Shown: positions 24,474 to 32,309 of the stretch, one piece after another | How positions within the stretch are numbered: position 1 is the first letter of the stretch | How the letters are laid out: each line of letters begins with the position of its first letter | Assembly (NCBI GenBank): GCA_020630695.1 | Contig: JAHDIS010000009.1 | Location: 1-64,000 of the forward strand | DNA from: Paracoccaceae bacterium | GTDB taxonomy: Bacteria > Pseudomonadota > Alphaproteobacteria > Rhodobacterales > Rhodobacteraceae | Direction: 5' to 3' | DNA: 64,000 nucleotides | Notes under the pieces: model-generated | Databases searched by the model: none | Told to the model about the DNA's origin: nothing | The model's input: the letters and a program-made list of their open reading frames with translations, nothing else | Position numbers and translations under genes: made by a program

Positions 24474-25600
24474 CAGCCCAGCTCCGATATCTTTTGCGTT
24501 CCGACAATCTCAAGGCCATACGCTTCGAGGCCAACAATCTTGGGCGTTGGCGAATTGGTCAGAAGGGTCAGCTTTGACAGACCAAGCGACGACAGGATCT
24601 GCGCACCCAGCCCGTATTGGCGCAGCGTCTTGGGGCTGACTTCATCGTGCAGGTCCATTTTCATCGAAGTGTCCCGCAGCAGAACGACGACGCCGCGCCC
24701 CTCTTCTGCGACGGCCATCATCGCATGCTGGAATTCATGCGCGCGGCCTTTGGGGCCTGTCCCGATCACATCCAGCAGCGGATCCATGGCGTGCATCCGA
24801 ACCAGCACCGGTTCAGGGCCTGAAAGATCCCCCATGGTCAGAACGATGTGCTCATCACCATGTGTTTCGTCAGTGTAGATGCGCATTGTCCAATCGCCGC
24901 CAAACTCGGATTGGATCTGCTCTTCGTTCTGCACACGCACCAGATTGTCGTTGCGGCGACGATAGGAAATCAGATCGCTGATCGTACCGATCTTCAAACC
25001 GTGACGCTGTGCGAAGGCTACCAGTTCAGGCAGGCGCGACATGGTGCCGTCTTCGTTCATGATCTCGCAGATCACGCCAGCCGGGTTCAGCCCCGCCAAA
25101 CGCGAAATATCCACCGCAGCCTCTGTATGCCCGGCACGCACCAGAACGCCCCCGGCGCGGGCGCGCAGCGGGAACACATGGCCGGGCGTTGCGATATCGG
25201 CCTCGCCTTTGGACGCATCGATTGCGACAGCGACAGTGCGCGCGCGGTCTGCGGCGGAGATGCCGGTTGTCACGCCTTCGCGGGCCTCGATAGAGGTTGT
25301 AAAGGCCGTTTCATGACGCGAACTGTTGTTGGTCGACATCAGGCTCAGGCCCAATTCCTCGATCCGCGTCGATGTCATCGCAAGACAGATCAGACCGCGG
25401 CCATAGAGTGCCATGAAGTTGATGGCATCGGGCGTTGCCCATTGTGCCGGGATGACCAGATCACCTTCGTTCTCGCGGTCTTCATGATCCACGAGAATGA
25501 ACATCCGGCCATTGCGGGCGTCATCAATGATTTCCTCAACCGAGGAAATCGCGTCTTTCCAGTTCTCTTCAACCGGACCAGGGGTTTCATAATCCGCCAT
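24473..25600 (-). CDS. ribB: 3,4-dihydroxy-2-butanone-4-phosphate synthase with degenerate GTP cyclohydrolase II domain (RibBX type)
   Basis: A 375-residue protein. Residues about 15-215 are an intact DHBP synthase with VDHEDRENEGDLVIPA near 35-50, STNNSSRHETAF, GHVFPLRARAGGVLVRAGHTEA. Residues about 220-375 keep the GTP cyclohydrolase II fold but have lost the zinc cysteines: the SECLTGD site reads AMDPLLD, the RCDCG site reads GPKGR, and the RQEGRNIGL site reads RDTSMKMDL. The second half should be inactive as a cyclohydrolase. The start at 25600 follows GGAGGCACC. It is first in ribB-ribH-nusB. A separate ribA must exist elsewhere. Confidence 0.92.
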   Translation of the reverse strand: MADYETPGPVEENWKDAISSVEEIIDDARNGRMFILVDHEDRENEGDLVIPAQWATPDAINFMALYGRGLICLAMTSTRIEELGLSLMSTNNSSRHETAFTTSIEAREGVTTGISAADRARTVAVAIDASKGEADIATPGHVFPLRARAGGVLVRAGHTEAAVDISRLAGLNPAGVICEIMNEDGTMSRLPELVAFAQRHGLKIGTISDLISYRRRNDNLVRVQNEEQIQSEFGGDWTMRIYTDETHGDEHIVLTMGDLSGPEPVLVRMHAMDPLLDVIGTGPKGRAHEFQHAMMAVAEEGRGVVVLLRDTSMKMDLHDEVSPKTLRQYGLGAQILSSLGLSKLTLLTNSPTPKIVGLEAYGLEIVGTQKISELG

Positions 25601-25751
25601 GGTGCCTCCATCTGCTGCTTCGCAAATAGGACAGCGGCGCTGCAAAGGCCAGTGCAAAGCCGCCGCACCCGGCCTGATGTCGGATCAAGTGCCCCCGCGT
25701 CATTGGCCGCATCGACCTCGGAACGGAATGATCCGACAAAACAGCACCAGA

Positions 25752-26090
25752 TCAGTCCAGAATATCTTCGATCACGTCAAACGCTTCTTCAAAGAACCGT
25801 TTAGCCAGGCTTTTGCGCTTTTTCTTTTTGGGTTTGCTGCGGCGCGCATTGCTCAGCGCCTCGCGTTCCCACGCCGGCAATGGCGTTGCATGAACTTCGG
25901 CGCGGGTTCTGCGACGGGACATCGGTGTTGGATGCGCGTGTCCATCCACTGCGTCCGCGCGCAACATTTTCATGTCGTGCAACTGGGCCCCACAGGACGA
26001 ACAGGACAGCTCATGTCGGTCCTTGCCTCTGAGAACCAGCGCCGCGCGCGTTCCACAGTAGCAACATGTGGCAATCTTAGTCTGGGGCAT
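25752..26090 (-). CDS. Small zinc-ribbon protein with basic tail
   Basis: A 112-residue protein. Two CxxC pairs, CCYCG near residues 8-12 and CSSCG near 29-33, form a probable zinc ribbon. The remainder is basic, with a KPKKKKRKSLAKRF stretch near 85-98 and an acidic hydrophobic end FDVIEDILD. It resembles a conserved Rhodobacterales hypothetical. It might bind nucleic acid, but this is inference. The start at 26090 (MPQTKIATC) was chosen over a 20-residue extension. It is separate from the rib operon by 151 bp. Confidence 0.75.
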   Translation of the reverse strand: MPQTKIATCCYCGTRAALVLRGKDRHELSCSSCGAQLHDMKMLRADAVDGHAHPTPMSRRRTRAEVHATPLPAWEREALSNARRSKPKKKKRKSLAKRFFEEAFDVIEDILD

Positions 26091-26182
26091 CCTGTCTCTC
26101 GCTTTGTGCCGTCTTTGGCCCGGTCCTGTCGATGCGCCATATTTATGCACGCATCAGCCAATCACAAGCCGTCGCGGGTGCG

Positions 26183-26968
26183 TCAGCCCGGTGATCGTGT
26201 GGCGTAAAGGGCGACAGCCGCCGCGTTTGAGACATTCAACGAACCAAAGCCGCCCGCAAAGTCGATTCGGACCAAGGCGTCGACGGTTTCACGGGTTTTC
26301 GGCCGTAGCCCCGGCCCCTCTGCCCCCAGAACCAAAGCCACGGGTCGGTCGACCCGATCCGCCATCGCTTCTTCGATGGTTTGTGGCGCTTCTCCATCCA
26401 GCCCGACGACAAAATAGCCCATGTCCTGCAACTTGCGGATCGTGTCAGCCAAATTGGTCTCTCTGAGATAGGGCTGACGCTCCAGCGCGCCCGAGGCGGT
26501 CTTGGCCAAGGCGCCCGTTTCAGGGGCTGAATGATGTTTTGTGCCAATCACGGCCCGGGCGCCAAACACTTCGGCAGACCTGAGAATGGCGCCCACGTTG
26601 TGCGGGTCTGTCACGCGATCCAGCAAAACCAGCCGCGGAGCCCCCGGACCATCGCGCAGAGCAACATCTTCGAGACGGCCCCAATTCAGCGGTTTGACTT
26701 CCATCGCCGCGCCCTGATGCACAGATCCAGCATCAATCGGAGCCCGGAACCGGCGTGGATCCTGCACGTCAGGTTCAATACCGGCTTCGGCAATCGCGTC
26801 GGCCAGTTTGACCTGAGCGTTGGGCGTCACGATCAATTGCAGGCGTTCGCGTGCAGGATTGACCAGAGCATCGCGCACTGCATGCAAGCCAAACAACCAG
26901 ACCGTTTCGGAACTGGCTGCTTTTTTGGCCTGTTCCTTGGCCACAACCCACTTTGGTTTCTTCGACAT
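26183..26968 (-). CDS. rlmB: 23S rRNA (guanosine-2'-O-)-methyltransferase, TrmH/RlmB family
   Basis: A 261-residue SpoU-family methyltransferase. The N-terminal substrate-binding domain has LFGLHAVRDALVNPARERLQ near 25-44. The SPOUT knot motifs are present: LLDRVTDPHNVGAILRSAEVFGA near 117-139, LVLGAEGPGLRP near 215, and the closing FGSLNVSNAAAVALYATR near 242-259. RlmB methylates G2251 of 23S rRNA. The start at 26968 gives MSKKPKWVV; a longer frame to 27076 is unlikely. The gene is divergent from tRNA-Tyr. Confidence 0.9.
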   Translation of the reverse strand: MSKKPKWVVAKEQAKKAASSETVWLFGLHAVRDALVNPARERLQLIVTPNAQVKLADAIAEAGIEPDVQDPRRFRAPIDAGSVHQGAAMEVKPLNWGRLEDVALRDGPGAPRLVLLDRVTDPHNVGAILRSAEVFGARAVIGTKHHSAPETGALAKTASGALERQPYLRETNLADTIRKLQDMGYFVVGLDGEAPQTIEEAMADRVDRPVALVLGAEGPGLRPKTRETVDALVRIDFAGGFGSLNVSNAAAVALYATRSPG

Positions 26969-27103
26969 GCGCTTGCCTTTTTTGCTGTCTGTTTCCCTTG
27001 CACGGGCGAAGCCCCACTCGCAAGGCCAAGTGTGGTCAATTTGGTGTTGACGCGCCTTTAGGCCGATTGTAATCACGCCCTCACGCCGGGTGTGCCCGGC
27101 GCC

Positions 27104-27190
27104 GGTGGGCGACAGGCCGCAAGGTGTGGCAGGGGACTGTAACTCCCTCGCGGAGACGCACGCCTGGTTCGATTCCAGGGTCGCCCACCA
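27104..27190 (+). tRNA. tRNA-Tyr: tRNA-Tyr (anticodon GTA)
   Basis: The acceptor GGTGGGC (27104-27110) pairs with GCCCACC (27183-27189), with discriminator A at 27190. The anticodon loop CTGTAAC carries GTA at 27139-27141. A long variable arm, CGCGGAGACGCACG, is as expected for a class II bacterial tRNA-Tyr. The T arm has GGTTCGATTCC. The CCA tail is not encoded, since TCT follows. Confidence 0.95.
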
Positions 27191-27262
27191 TCTCCACTCT
27201 CCAAATCAAAGACACTGACATCGCGGGCCAGTTGCCTGGTGGCTGCGGGTGAATTTTCAATT

Positions 27263-27301
27263 AAAAACAGGGCACTCGGCCCTCCTCGACCGAATGCCCT
27301 G
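27263..27301 (-). terminator. Strong rho-independent terminator of ppk2
   Basis: On the minus strand CAGGGCATTCGG pairs with CCGAGTGCCCTG (one G-T pair) across a 10-base loop, and is followed by TTTTTAA. It lies about 47 bp after the ppk2 stop codon. Confidence 0.85.
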
Positions 27302-27347
27302 CCCCCTCCCTTGGCGTCACGCCGCGGCGGCGGAGCCAATTCGAAAT

Positions 27348-28298
27348 TCAGGTTTTTCGCGCTTCCGGGTGCAGCGCTGTGCCCAGAATGTGATCGGCCT
27401 TGTGAATCACATGCCGTGCGCCGCCCACGATCAGCGGGTCCGGTGCGGTCGCGACGTTCAGATCTTTTCCAGGATAATCAAGCGCCGACAAAAAGTGCTT
27501 CATGCAATTCAGGCGCGCGCGTTTCTTGTCGTTCGACTTGATCACGGTCCAAGGCGCATCAGCAGTATCTGTATAAAAGAACATCGCCTCCTTGGCTTCG
27601 GTGTAGTCGTCCCATTTATCAAGGCTGGCCTTGTCGATCGGTGACAGCTTCCACTGTTTGAGCGGATCCGTTTCGCGGCTTTTGAAGCGTCGGCGTTGTT
27701 CGTCCTGTGTCACGGAAAACCAATATTTATAAAGCTGTATACCCGAACGCACGAGCATGCGTTCCAGTTCCGGGGTCTGCCGCATGAATTCGAGGTATTC
27801 CGTTGGCTCGCAAAACCCCATGACACGTTCGACACCAGCCCGATTGTACCAGGACCGGTCATAGAGAACCATTTCCCCCGATGTTGGCAGATGCGTCAGA
27901 TAACGTTGGTAGTACCATTGCCCGCGCTCTTCATCGGTGGGTTTGTTCAAGGCAACCACGCGCGCAAGTCGCGGGTTCAGGTGCTCGGTGAACCTTTTGA
28001 TCGTGCCGCCCTTCCCGGCAGCATCCCGGCCCTCGAACAACAGTACGAACTTTTGCCCGGTTTCCTGAGCCCAATGCTGCACTTTGAGCAATTCGGCCTG
28101 CAAATCCGCCTTTTCCGCCTCATAGGCACCCCGCGACAGTTTTTCGGAATAGGGGTATTCCCCTGTCTCAAACGCACGCCGGGCCGCATCAGGGCCTGAC
28201 CCTGCGGCAGGGGCCTCAACACTGGCGATAGGCGGCGGCGCTTTGGGCACATTGCTGTTTGATCTGGATTGTTTCGATGCGGTTGTGGCGGCTGTCAT
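27348..28298 (-). CDS. ppk2: Polyphosphate kinase 2
   Basis: A 316-residue single-domain PPK2. Walker A is GRDAAGKGGTIKRF near residues 90-103, Walker B is VLYDRSWYNRAGVERVMGF near 145-163, and the lid arginines lie in SVTQDEQRRRFKSRETDPLKQWKLSP. It uses polyphosphate to phosphorylate nucleotides (ADP or GDP for class I). The first 60 residues are low-complexity Ser/Pro/Ala, common in class I members of Rhodobacterales. The ATG at 28298 follows AAAGGGAACC. It is a single gene with a strong terminator. Confidence 0.93.
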   Translation of the reverse strand: MTAATTASKQSRSNSNVPKAPPPIASVEAPAAGSGPDAARRAFETGEYPYSEKLSRGAYEAEKADLQAELLKVQHWAQETGQKFVLLFEGRDAAGKGGTIKRFTEHLNPRLARVVALNKPTDEERGQWYYQRYLTHLPTSGEMVLYDRSWYNRAGVERVMGFCEPTEYLEFMRQTPELERMLVRSGIQLYKYWFSVTQDEQRRRFKSRETDPLKQWKLSPIDKASLDKWDDYTEAKEAMFFYTDTADAPWTVIKSNDKKRARLNCMKHFLSALDYPGKDLNVATAPDPLIVGGARHVIHKADHILGTALHPEARKT

Positions 28299-28548
28299 GC
28301 GGTTCCCTTTCCTTTGTTGTCCCAAGAATAACCGCCAGCTGTCACAGGCGCTTTGATACGGGTCAAATGGCGCGGCATTTTGTAGTCGGCCCTTTGAAAA
28401 CCAGTGCCAATGACGCAAGCCCGCCTGCTTTCATTGCCGTTCCGGCCGCATTCGAAGCAGCGGAAACACAAATGCCAGTTCATCCGCCATTGATTTTCCC
28501 GTTCGCTTGCGGCAACACGGCTCGGCAACACGGCAAGAGGGACAGGCC

Positions 28549-29340
28549 ATGACACGCATCGACGCAACGTTTGAACGGCTCAAGTCCGAAGGCAAAAAGG
28601 CCTTTGTCAGCTACATGATGGCCGGCGACCCTGACGAAGCAACGGCGCTGAGCGTCATGCGCGGCCTTCCAGCTGCCGGCGTCGACATCATCGAACTCGG
28701 CCTGCCCTTTACCGATCCCATGGCTGATGGATCGACCATCCAATTGGCCGGTCAGCGCGCGCTGGAAAACGGTATGACCTTGGAAAAGACGCTGGATATG
28801 GTCCGTGCGTTCCGGTCCGATGACGACACAACCCCGATCGTTCTGATGGGGTATTACAACCCGATCTACAACCGGGGCGTAGACCAGTTCCTGATCGACG
28901 CCAAGGAAGCGGGCATCGACGGTCTGATCGTGGTCGATCTGCCGCCCGAGGAAGACGAAGAGCTGTGCATTCCGGCTCAGAACGCCGGGCTGAATTTCAT
29001 CCGTCTCGCGACTCCAACAACGGATGATCAGCGTCTGCCCAAGGTTCTGCAAAACACATCGGGCTTTGTCTACTACGTGTCGATCACAGGCATCACCGGT
29101 GCTGCTGCAGCCCAGGCGGCCGACGTGGCCCCAGAAGTGGCCCGCATCAAAGCCCAGACCGATCTGCCCGTCATTGTCGGCTTTGGCATCCGTACCCCGG
29201 ACGTGGCCGAGGAAATCGCCGGTGTCGCCGATGGCTGCGTGGTCGGCAGTGCAATCGTTGCCGAACTGGCCTCGGGCAAGAGCGGCGACGAAGTGCTGAG
29301 CTTTGTGAAAACACTCGCTGATGGCGCGCATTCCGCATGA
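28549..29340 (+). CDS. trpA: Tryptophan synthase alpha subunit
   Basis: A 263-residue TIM-barrel enzyme. The catalytic Glu is in [14 protein letters not shown] near 48-61 and the catalytic Asp in the VDLPPEE segment near 130. Later motifs are [12 protein letters not shown] and [16 protein letters not shown], which holds phosphate. It cleaves indole-3-glycerol phosphate to indole. trpB is not adjacent here, so the subunits are encoded apart or trpB lies outside. The start at 28549 follows AGAGGGACAGGCC. The stop overlaps the next gene by 4 bp. Confidence 0.96.
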   Translation: MTRIDATFERLKSEGKKAFVSYMMAGDPDEATALSVMRGLPAAGVDIIELGLPFTDPMADGSTIQLAGQRALENGMTLEKTLDMVRAFRSDDDTTPIVLMGYYNPIYNRGVDQFLIDAKEAGIDGLIVVDLPPEEDEELCIPAQNAGLNFIRLATPTTDDQRLPKVLQNTSGFVYYVSITGITGAAAAQAADVAPEVARIKAQTDLPVIVGFGIRTPDVAEEIAGVADGCVVGSAIVAELASGKSGDEVLSFVKTLADGAHSA

Positions 29341-30134
29341 CACCCGAAGACCAGAATAATGCCGCGCGGCGTATTCTGGACAGCTTCGATAGAAACGCGG
29401 AAAGCCAGCCTCTCAACAGCGGCGAACAGATGGGTTTGGACGATGGCTATGCCGTTGCCAGCCGCATCGCCGATGCACGCCTTGCACGCGGCGATCGCAT
29501 CGTCGGGCGCAAAATCGGCTTCACCAACCGCTCTATCTGGCCAATCTACAATGTGGATGCGCCGGTTTGGAACTACGTCTGGGACAGCACATTGCACGAC
29601 ATCCCTCAGGATGGACGCGTCGCGTTGCCTGCCCTGCCAAACCTGCGGCTTGAGCCCGAGATTGTTTTCGGAATTGCACGCAGCCCCGAACCGGGCATGT
29701 CTGCTCATGCGCTTCTGGACTGCATCGACTGGATCGCGCATGGCTTTGAAATTGTAACGTCAATCTATCCCGGCTGGACATTCACCGCACCCGACGCGGC
29801 AGCTGCGCAGGGCATGCATGGCAGTCTTTGGCTGGGCCCGCGTGTGCCGGCAAAGGACTTTACCCCTGCGGCCTTGGAACAGTTCTCTCTGACGCTTGAA
29901 GGACCGGATCAGACTCTGAACGGGGCCGCGTCCGACGTGCTCGGGGGGCCCTTGCACGCGCTTGCCCATCTGATTGCGGAAATCCCGCGCATGCCTGGAG
30001 CGAGCAGCCTGACCCAAGGTGAGGTGGTCACGACCGGAACCTTGACCGATGCCGTTCCGATTTCATCGGGTCAACGCTGGCGCACCCGTTTGGACGGGCT
30101 GGCCCTGCCGGGGCAAGACATCCGGATCGTTTAG
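29337..30134 (+). CDS. 2-keto-4-pentenoate hydratase / FAH-superfamily protein
   Basis: A 265-residue protein of the MhpD/fumarylacetoacetate hydrolase fold. Supporting motifs are [22 protein letters not shown] near 57-78, [12 protein letters not shown] near 102-113 with metal-binding Glu, and the later [21 protein letters not shown] near 227-247. It might hydrate a dienol acid or decarboxylate a keto acid. The link to trpA is only the ATGA overlap. The end overlaps znuB convergently: the two stop codons share bases (TTAG at 30131-30134). Confidence 0.85.
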   Translation: MTPEDQNNAARRILDSFDRNAESQPLNSGEQMGLDDGYAVASRIADARLARGDRIVGRKIGFTNRSIWPIYNVDAPVWNYVWDSTLHDIPQDGRVALPALPNLRLEPEIVFGIARSPEPGMSAHALLDCIDWIAHGFEIVTSIYPGWTFTAPDAAAAQGMHGSLWLGPRVPAKDFTPAALEQFSLTLEGPDQTLNGAASDVLGGPLHALAHLIAEIPRMPGASSLTQGEVVTTGTLTDAVPISSGQRWRTRLDGLALPGQDIRIV

Positions 30135-30928
30135 GCGCGCGCGCCGCGCAGCGCCTCTGACACGCGCGAGATCGCAAAGAGCGCGGCGGCAGCGCAAACA
30201 ATACTGGGGCCAGCAGGTGTGTCGAACACCCAAGCGCCCCAAAGACCGCCCAAAGCAGAAAGCACCCCGAGCACAGCCGTGCCAGCCACCATCTGTTCAG
30301 GTGTACCGGAGAACGGGCGCGCTGCGGCGGCTGGTATGATCAACAAGGATCCGATCAGCAAAGCCCCGACGATTTTCAACGCGACAGCCACGACCAAGGC
30401 CATGGCCAGCATCAACACCTGTTTTTCACGTTCGGGATCAATCCCGCTGGCATAGGCAAGATCGGGTGAAACCGTCGAGGTCAACAGCGCCTGCCAACGC
30501 CATGCTATAAGTGCGGCCACTGCGGCCCCGCCCCCCCAGATCAATGCCAGATCGCCTCGCGTCACGGCGAGGATGTCACCGAACAAAAAGGATCCGAGAT
30601 CCAGCCTGACACCCGGCACGAAACTGACGGCAACCAAACCGATCGCCAGCGCGGAATGCGAGGCAACACCGAGGATCATGTCAGATCCATGCCCACGCCC
30701 CGTCAAACGCGCCACAAGCAGCGCCATGGCCAGCGATACAACAAGCGTTCCGGCAAAGACCGACGCGGAAAAGGCAAAGGCAAGCGCAACGCCAAGGATC
30801 GCCGCATGTGCTGTTGCATCGCTGAAATAGGCCATGCGCCGCCAAACGATGAACCCGCCCAGAGGCGCAGCAGCCAAGGCAACACCAACGGCGCCCAAAA
30901 CGGCCCGAACAAGAAAATCATCCAGCAT
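30131..30928 (-). CDS. znuB: Zinc ABC transporter permease
   Basis: A 265-residue ABC-3 family permease with about seven to eight hydrophobic helices. Typical parts are GVALAAAPLGGFIVWRRMAYFSDATAHAA near 14-42, whose WRRMAYFSDATAHAAILG stretch is the ZnuB signature, and SPDLAYASGIDPEREKQ near 155-171. It forms the channel for Zn(II) uptake with ZnuC and ZnuA. The start forms TGATG with the znuC stop. It is last in the zur-znuC-znuB operon. Confidence 0.94.
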   Translation of the reverse strand: MLDDFLVRAVLGAVGVALAAAPLGGFIVWRRMAYFSDATAHAAILGVALAFAFSASVFAGTLVVSLAMALLVARLTGRGHGSDMILGVASHSALAIGLVAVSFVPGVRLDLGSFLFGDILAVTRGDLALIWGGGAAVAALIAWRWQALLTSTVSPDLAYASGIDPEREKQVLMLAMALVVAVALKIVGALLIGSLLIIPAAAARPFSGTPEQMVAGTAVLGVLSALGGLWGAWVFDTPAGPSIVCAAAALFAISRVSEALRGARA

Positions 30929-31725
30929 CAGACAGCCTCTTTTTCCTGTCCATTTTCATGGTCATGGTCATGGTCATGGTCATGGTCATGGTCATGGTGG
31001 TGATGATGGTCATGGTGGTGATGATGGCTGTGTTCATGCCTGTAAAGCGCCAAGGCCCCGCGCGTTCCGCTGCCAAACAGCGCCCGGTATGCATCGGCTT
31101 GGGCAACAACCTCCGGATGGCCCTCACAGCAGATGTGCCCGTTGATGCAGATGACCCGGTCAGATGCACTCATGACCACATGCAGTTCATGACTGACCAT
31201 CAAAATTGCACAGCCCTTTTGATCCCGCAGGGTTTCGATCTGGCGATAAAAGGCCGCGGACCCCGGTTGATCCAGCCCCTGCGTCGGCTCGTCCAGCAAC
31301 AAAAGCTCCGGATCACCCAGCAAGGCGCGGGCCAGCAAAACACGTTGCTTCTGGCCACCGGACAAATCCGCGAGCTGCCGTTTCTCAAGGCCCTCGACGC
31401 CCGCTTCAAGCAGCACTCTTTGCTTCGCATGCGCCGACTGTCGGCGCGGCAGGTCCAAAAACCGTGCGACGGTGATCGGTAAACTGGGATCGACAAACAG
31501 GCTTTGTGGAACATAGCCCAACCGCAGATCAGCCTTTCGGGTCACATGTCCTGACGTTGCGGGCAAAGCCCCGATCAAGGCACGCAGAAAGGTGCTTTTG
31601 CCGGAACCATTCGGGCCGACGACAGTGACAATTTCGCCCGGATCAATCGAAAAATTGACGCCTGACAGGACACGGCGCGCGCCCATCGCAACCGAAAGAC
31701 CACTGGCCGAGATCAGCGCAGTCAT
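30928..31725 (-). CDS. znuC: Zinc ABC transporter ATP-binding protein with His-rich C-terminus
   Basis: A 265-residue ABC ATPase. Walker A VGPNGSGKST near 36-45, signature LSGGQKQRVLLARALLG near 127-143, and Walker B LLLLDEPTQGLD near 149-160 are all intact. The last 40 residues are unusually His-rich, with runs of H, then alternating HD pairs, encoded partly by a hexanucleotide tandem repeat. The tail may bind zinc and sense or buffer the metal at the cytoplasmic face. The start overlaps the zur stop as ATGA. The frame could extend upstream to 31749 but MTALISASGL is the better start. Confidence 0.93.
   Translation of the reverse strand: MTALISASGLSVAMGARRVLSGVNFSIDPGEIVTVVGPNGSGKSTFLRALIGALPATSGHVTRKADLRLGYVPQSLFVDPSLPITVARFLDLPRRQSAHAKQRVLLEAGVEGLEKRQLADLSGGQKQRVLLARALLGDPELLLLDEPTQGLDQPGSAAFYRQIETLRDQKGCAILMVSHELHVVMSASDRVICINGHICCEGHPEVVAQADAYRALFGSGTRGALALYRHEHSHHHHHDHHHHHDHDHDHDHDHDHENGQEKEAV
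30956..30997. repeat. Hexanucleotide tandem repeat (TCATGG)7 inside znuC
   Basis: Seven perfect copies of TCATGG run from 30956 to 30997, reading as alternating Asp-His codons on the minus strand in the ZnuC tail. Related imperfect TGATGATGG and TCATGGTGG units continue to about 31030. Copy-number change would alter the His tail in frame. Confidence 0.95.
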
Positions 31726-32207
31726 GCTGCGCTCCCTTCGTGTGCGCATTCAGGGCACAGGCCTTCGGCTTCAATCATAACGCGTTCCAGCACAAAACCC
31801 ATGTCTTCTGCCGCGCCGCGTAAAGCCCGCGCCGCTGGCCGGCCCGGCGCTTCGGCCACGGCCGAGCAACCACGGCAAATCAGAAAGGAAGGTGCATGTC
31901 TTTCGCCCGGGTGCGCGCAGGCGATGAAAGCATTCAGCCGCTCAATCCGATGCGCAAACCCATGCGTGACAAGAAAATCCAATGCCCGATATGCCACCGG
32001 TGGCTGCGATCCAAGCCCCTCTTCGCGCAGGGTCTCGAGTACGTCATAGGCCCCCATGGCTTTGTGTCTGGACAACAAAAGCTCAAGAACGCGCTTGCGA
32101 ACCGGCGTCAGCTGCAACCCTTTTTCCCGGCACTCGGCCTCGGCCACGGTCAGGGCCGTGCTGATGCAGTGATCGTGGTCATGAGACTCAAAGCCGACAG
32201 GATCCAA
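31722..32207 (-). CDS. zur: Fur-family zinc uptake regulator
   Basis: A 161-residue Fur-family repressor. The winged helix lies in LTPVRKRVLELLLSRHKAMGAYDVLETL, near residues 33-60, and the structural zinc site is formed by CRGC near 111-114 and CPEC near 151-154. The His-rich dimerisation region HPGERHAPSF lies between. It should repress znuA and its own operon when zinc is plentiful. Two Zur-type boxes lie upstream. It is first in zur-znuC-znuB and divergent from znuA. Confidence 0.93.
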   Translation of the reverse strand: MDPVGFESHDHDHCISTALTVAEAECREKGLQLTPVRKRVLELLLSRHKAMGAYDVLETLREEGLGSQPPVAYRALDFLVTHGFAHRIERLNAFIACAHPGERHAPSFLICRGCSAVAEAPGRPAARALRGAAEDMGFVLERVMIEAEGLCPECAHEGSAA

Positions 32208-32239
32208 ATTTCCACTCCGGTACAGTTTGGGTCTTGATA

Positions 32240-32254
32240 TGTTATAATGTAACG
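32240..32254. promoter_or_regulatory. Zur box 1 (zur side)
   Basis: TGTTATAATGTAACG has arms GTTA and TAAC around TAATG and resembles Zur sites with the GTTATA-type half. It lies 33 bp (about three helical turns) centre to centre from a second box, in the 102-bp divergent gap. Confidence 0.7.
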
Positions 32255-32272
32255 CAGTACAAGTGTATGAAA

Positions 32273-32287
32273 TGTTATATCATAACA
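32273..32287. promoter_or_regulatory. Zur box 2 (znuA side)
   Basis: TGTTAT-ATC-ATAACA is a perfect 6-bp inverted repeat, 22 bp upstream of the znuA start. Its match to known alphaproteobacterial Zur sites and its position argue for repression of znuA. Confidence 0.78.
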
Positions 32288-32309
32288 CTCCCTAGTGCGA
32301 GGCTAAACC

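Noticed and set aside
27188..27190. Encoded CCA tail of tRNA-Tyr
   Set aside because: These three bases are the last two acceptor-stem bases plus the discriminator; the following TCT shows that CCA is not encoded.
30956..31030. GGTCAT-type tandem repeats as a CRISPR or other array
   Set aside because: Units are 6 bp, contiguous and in frame with znuC; there are no spacers.
30958..31482. A long + strand frame starting with alternating Met-Val
   Set aside because: It is the complement of the znuC hexamer repeat and the ATPase coding strand; the repeat alone creates the frame.
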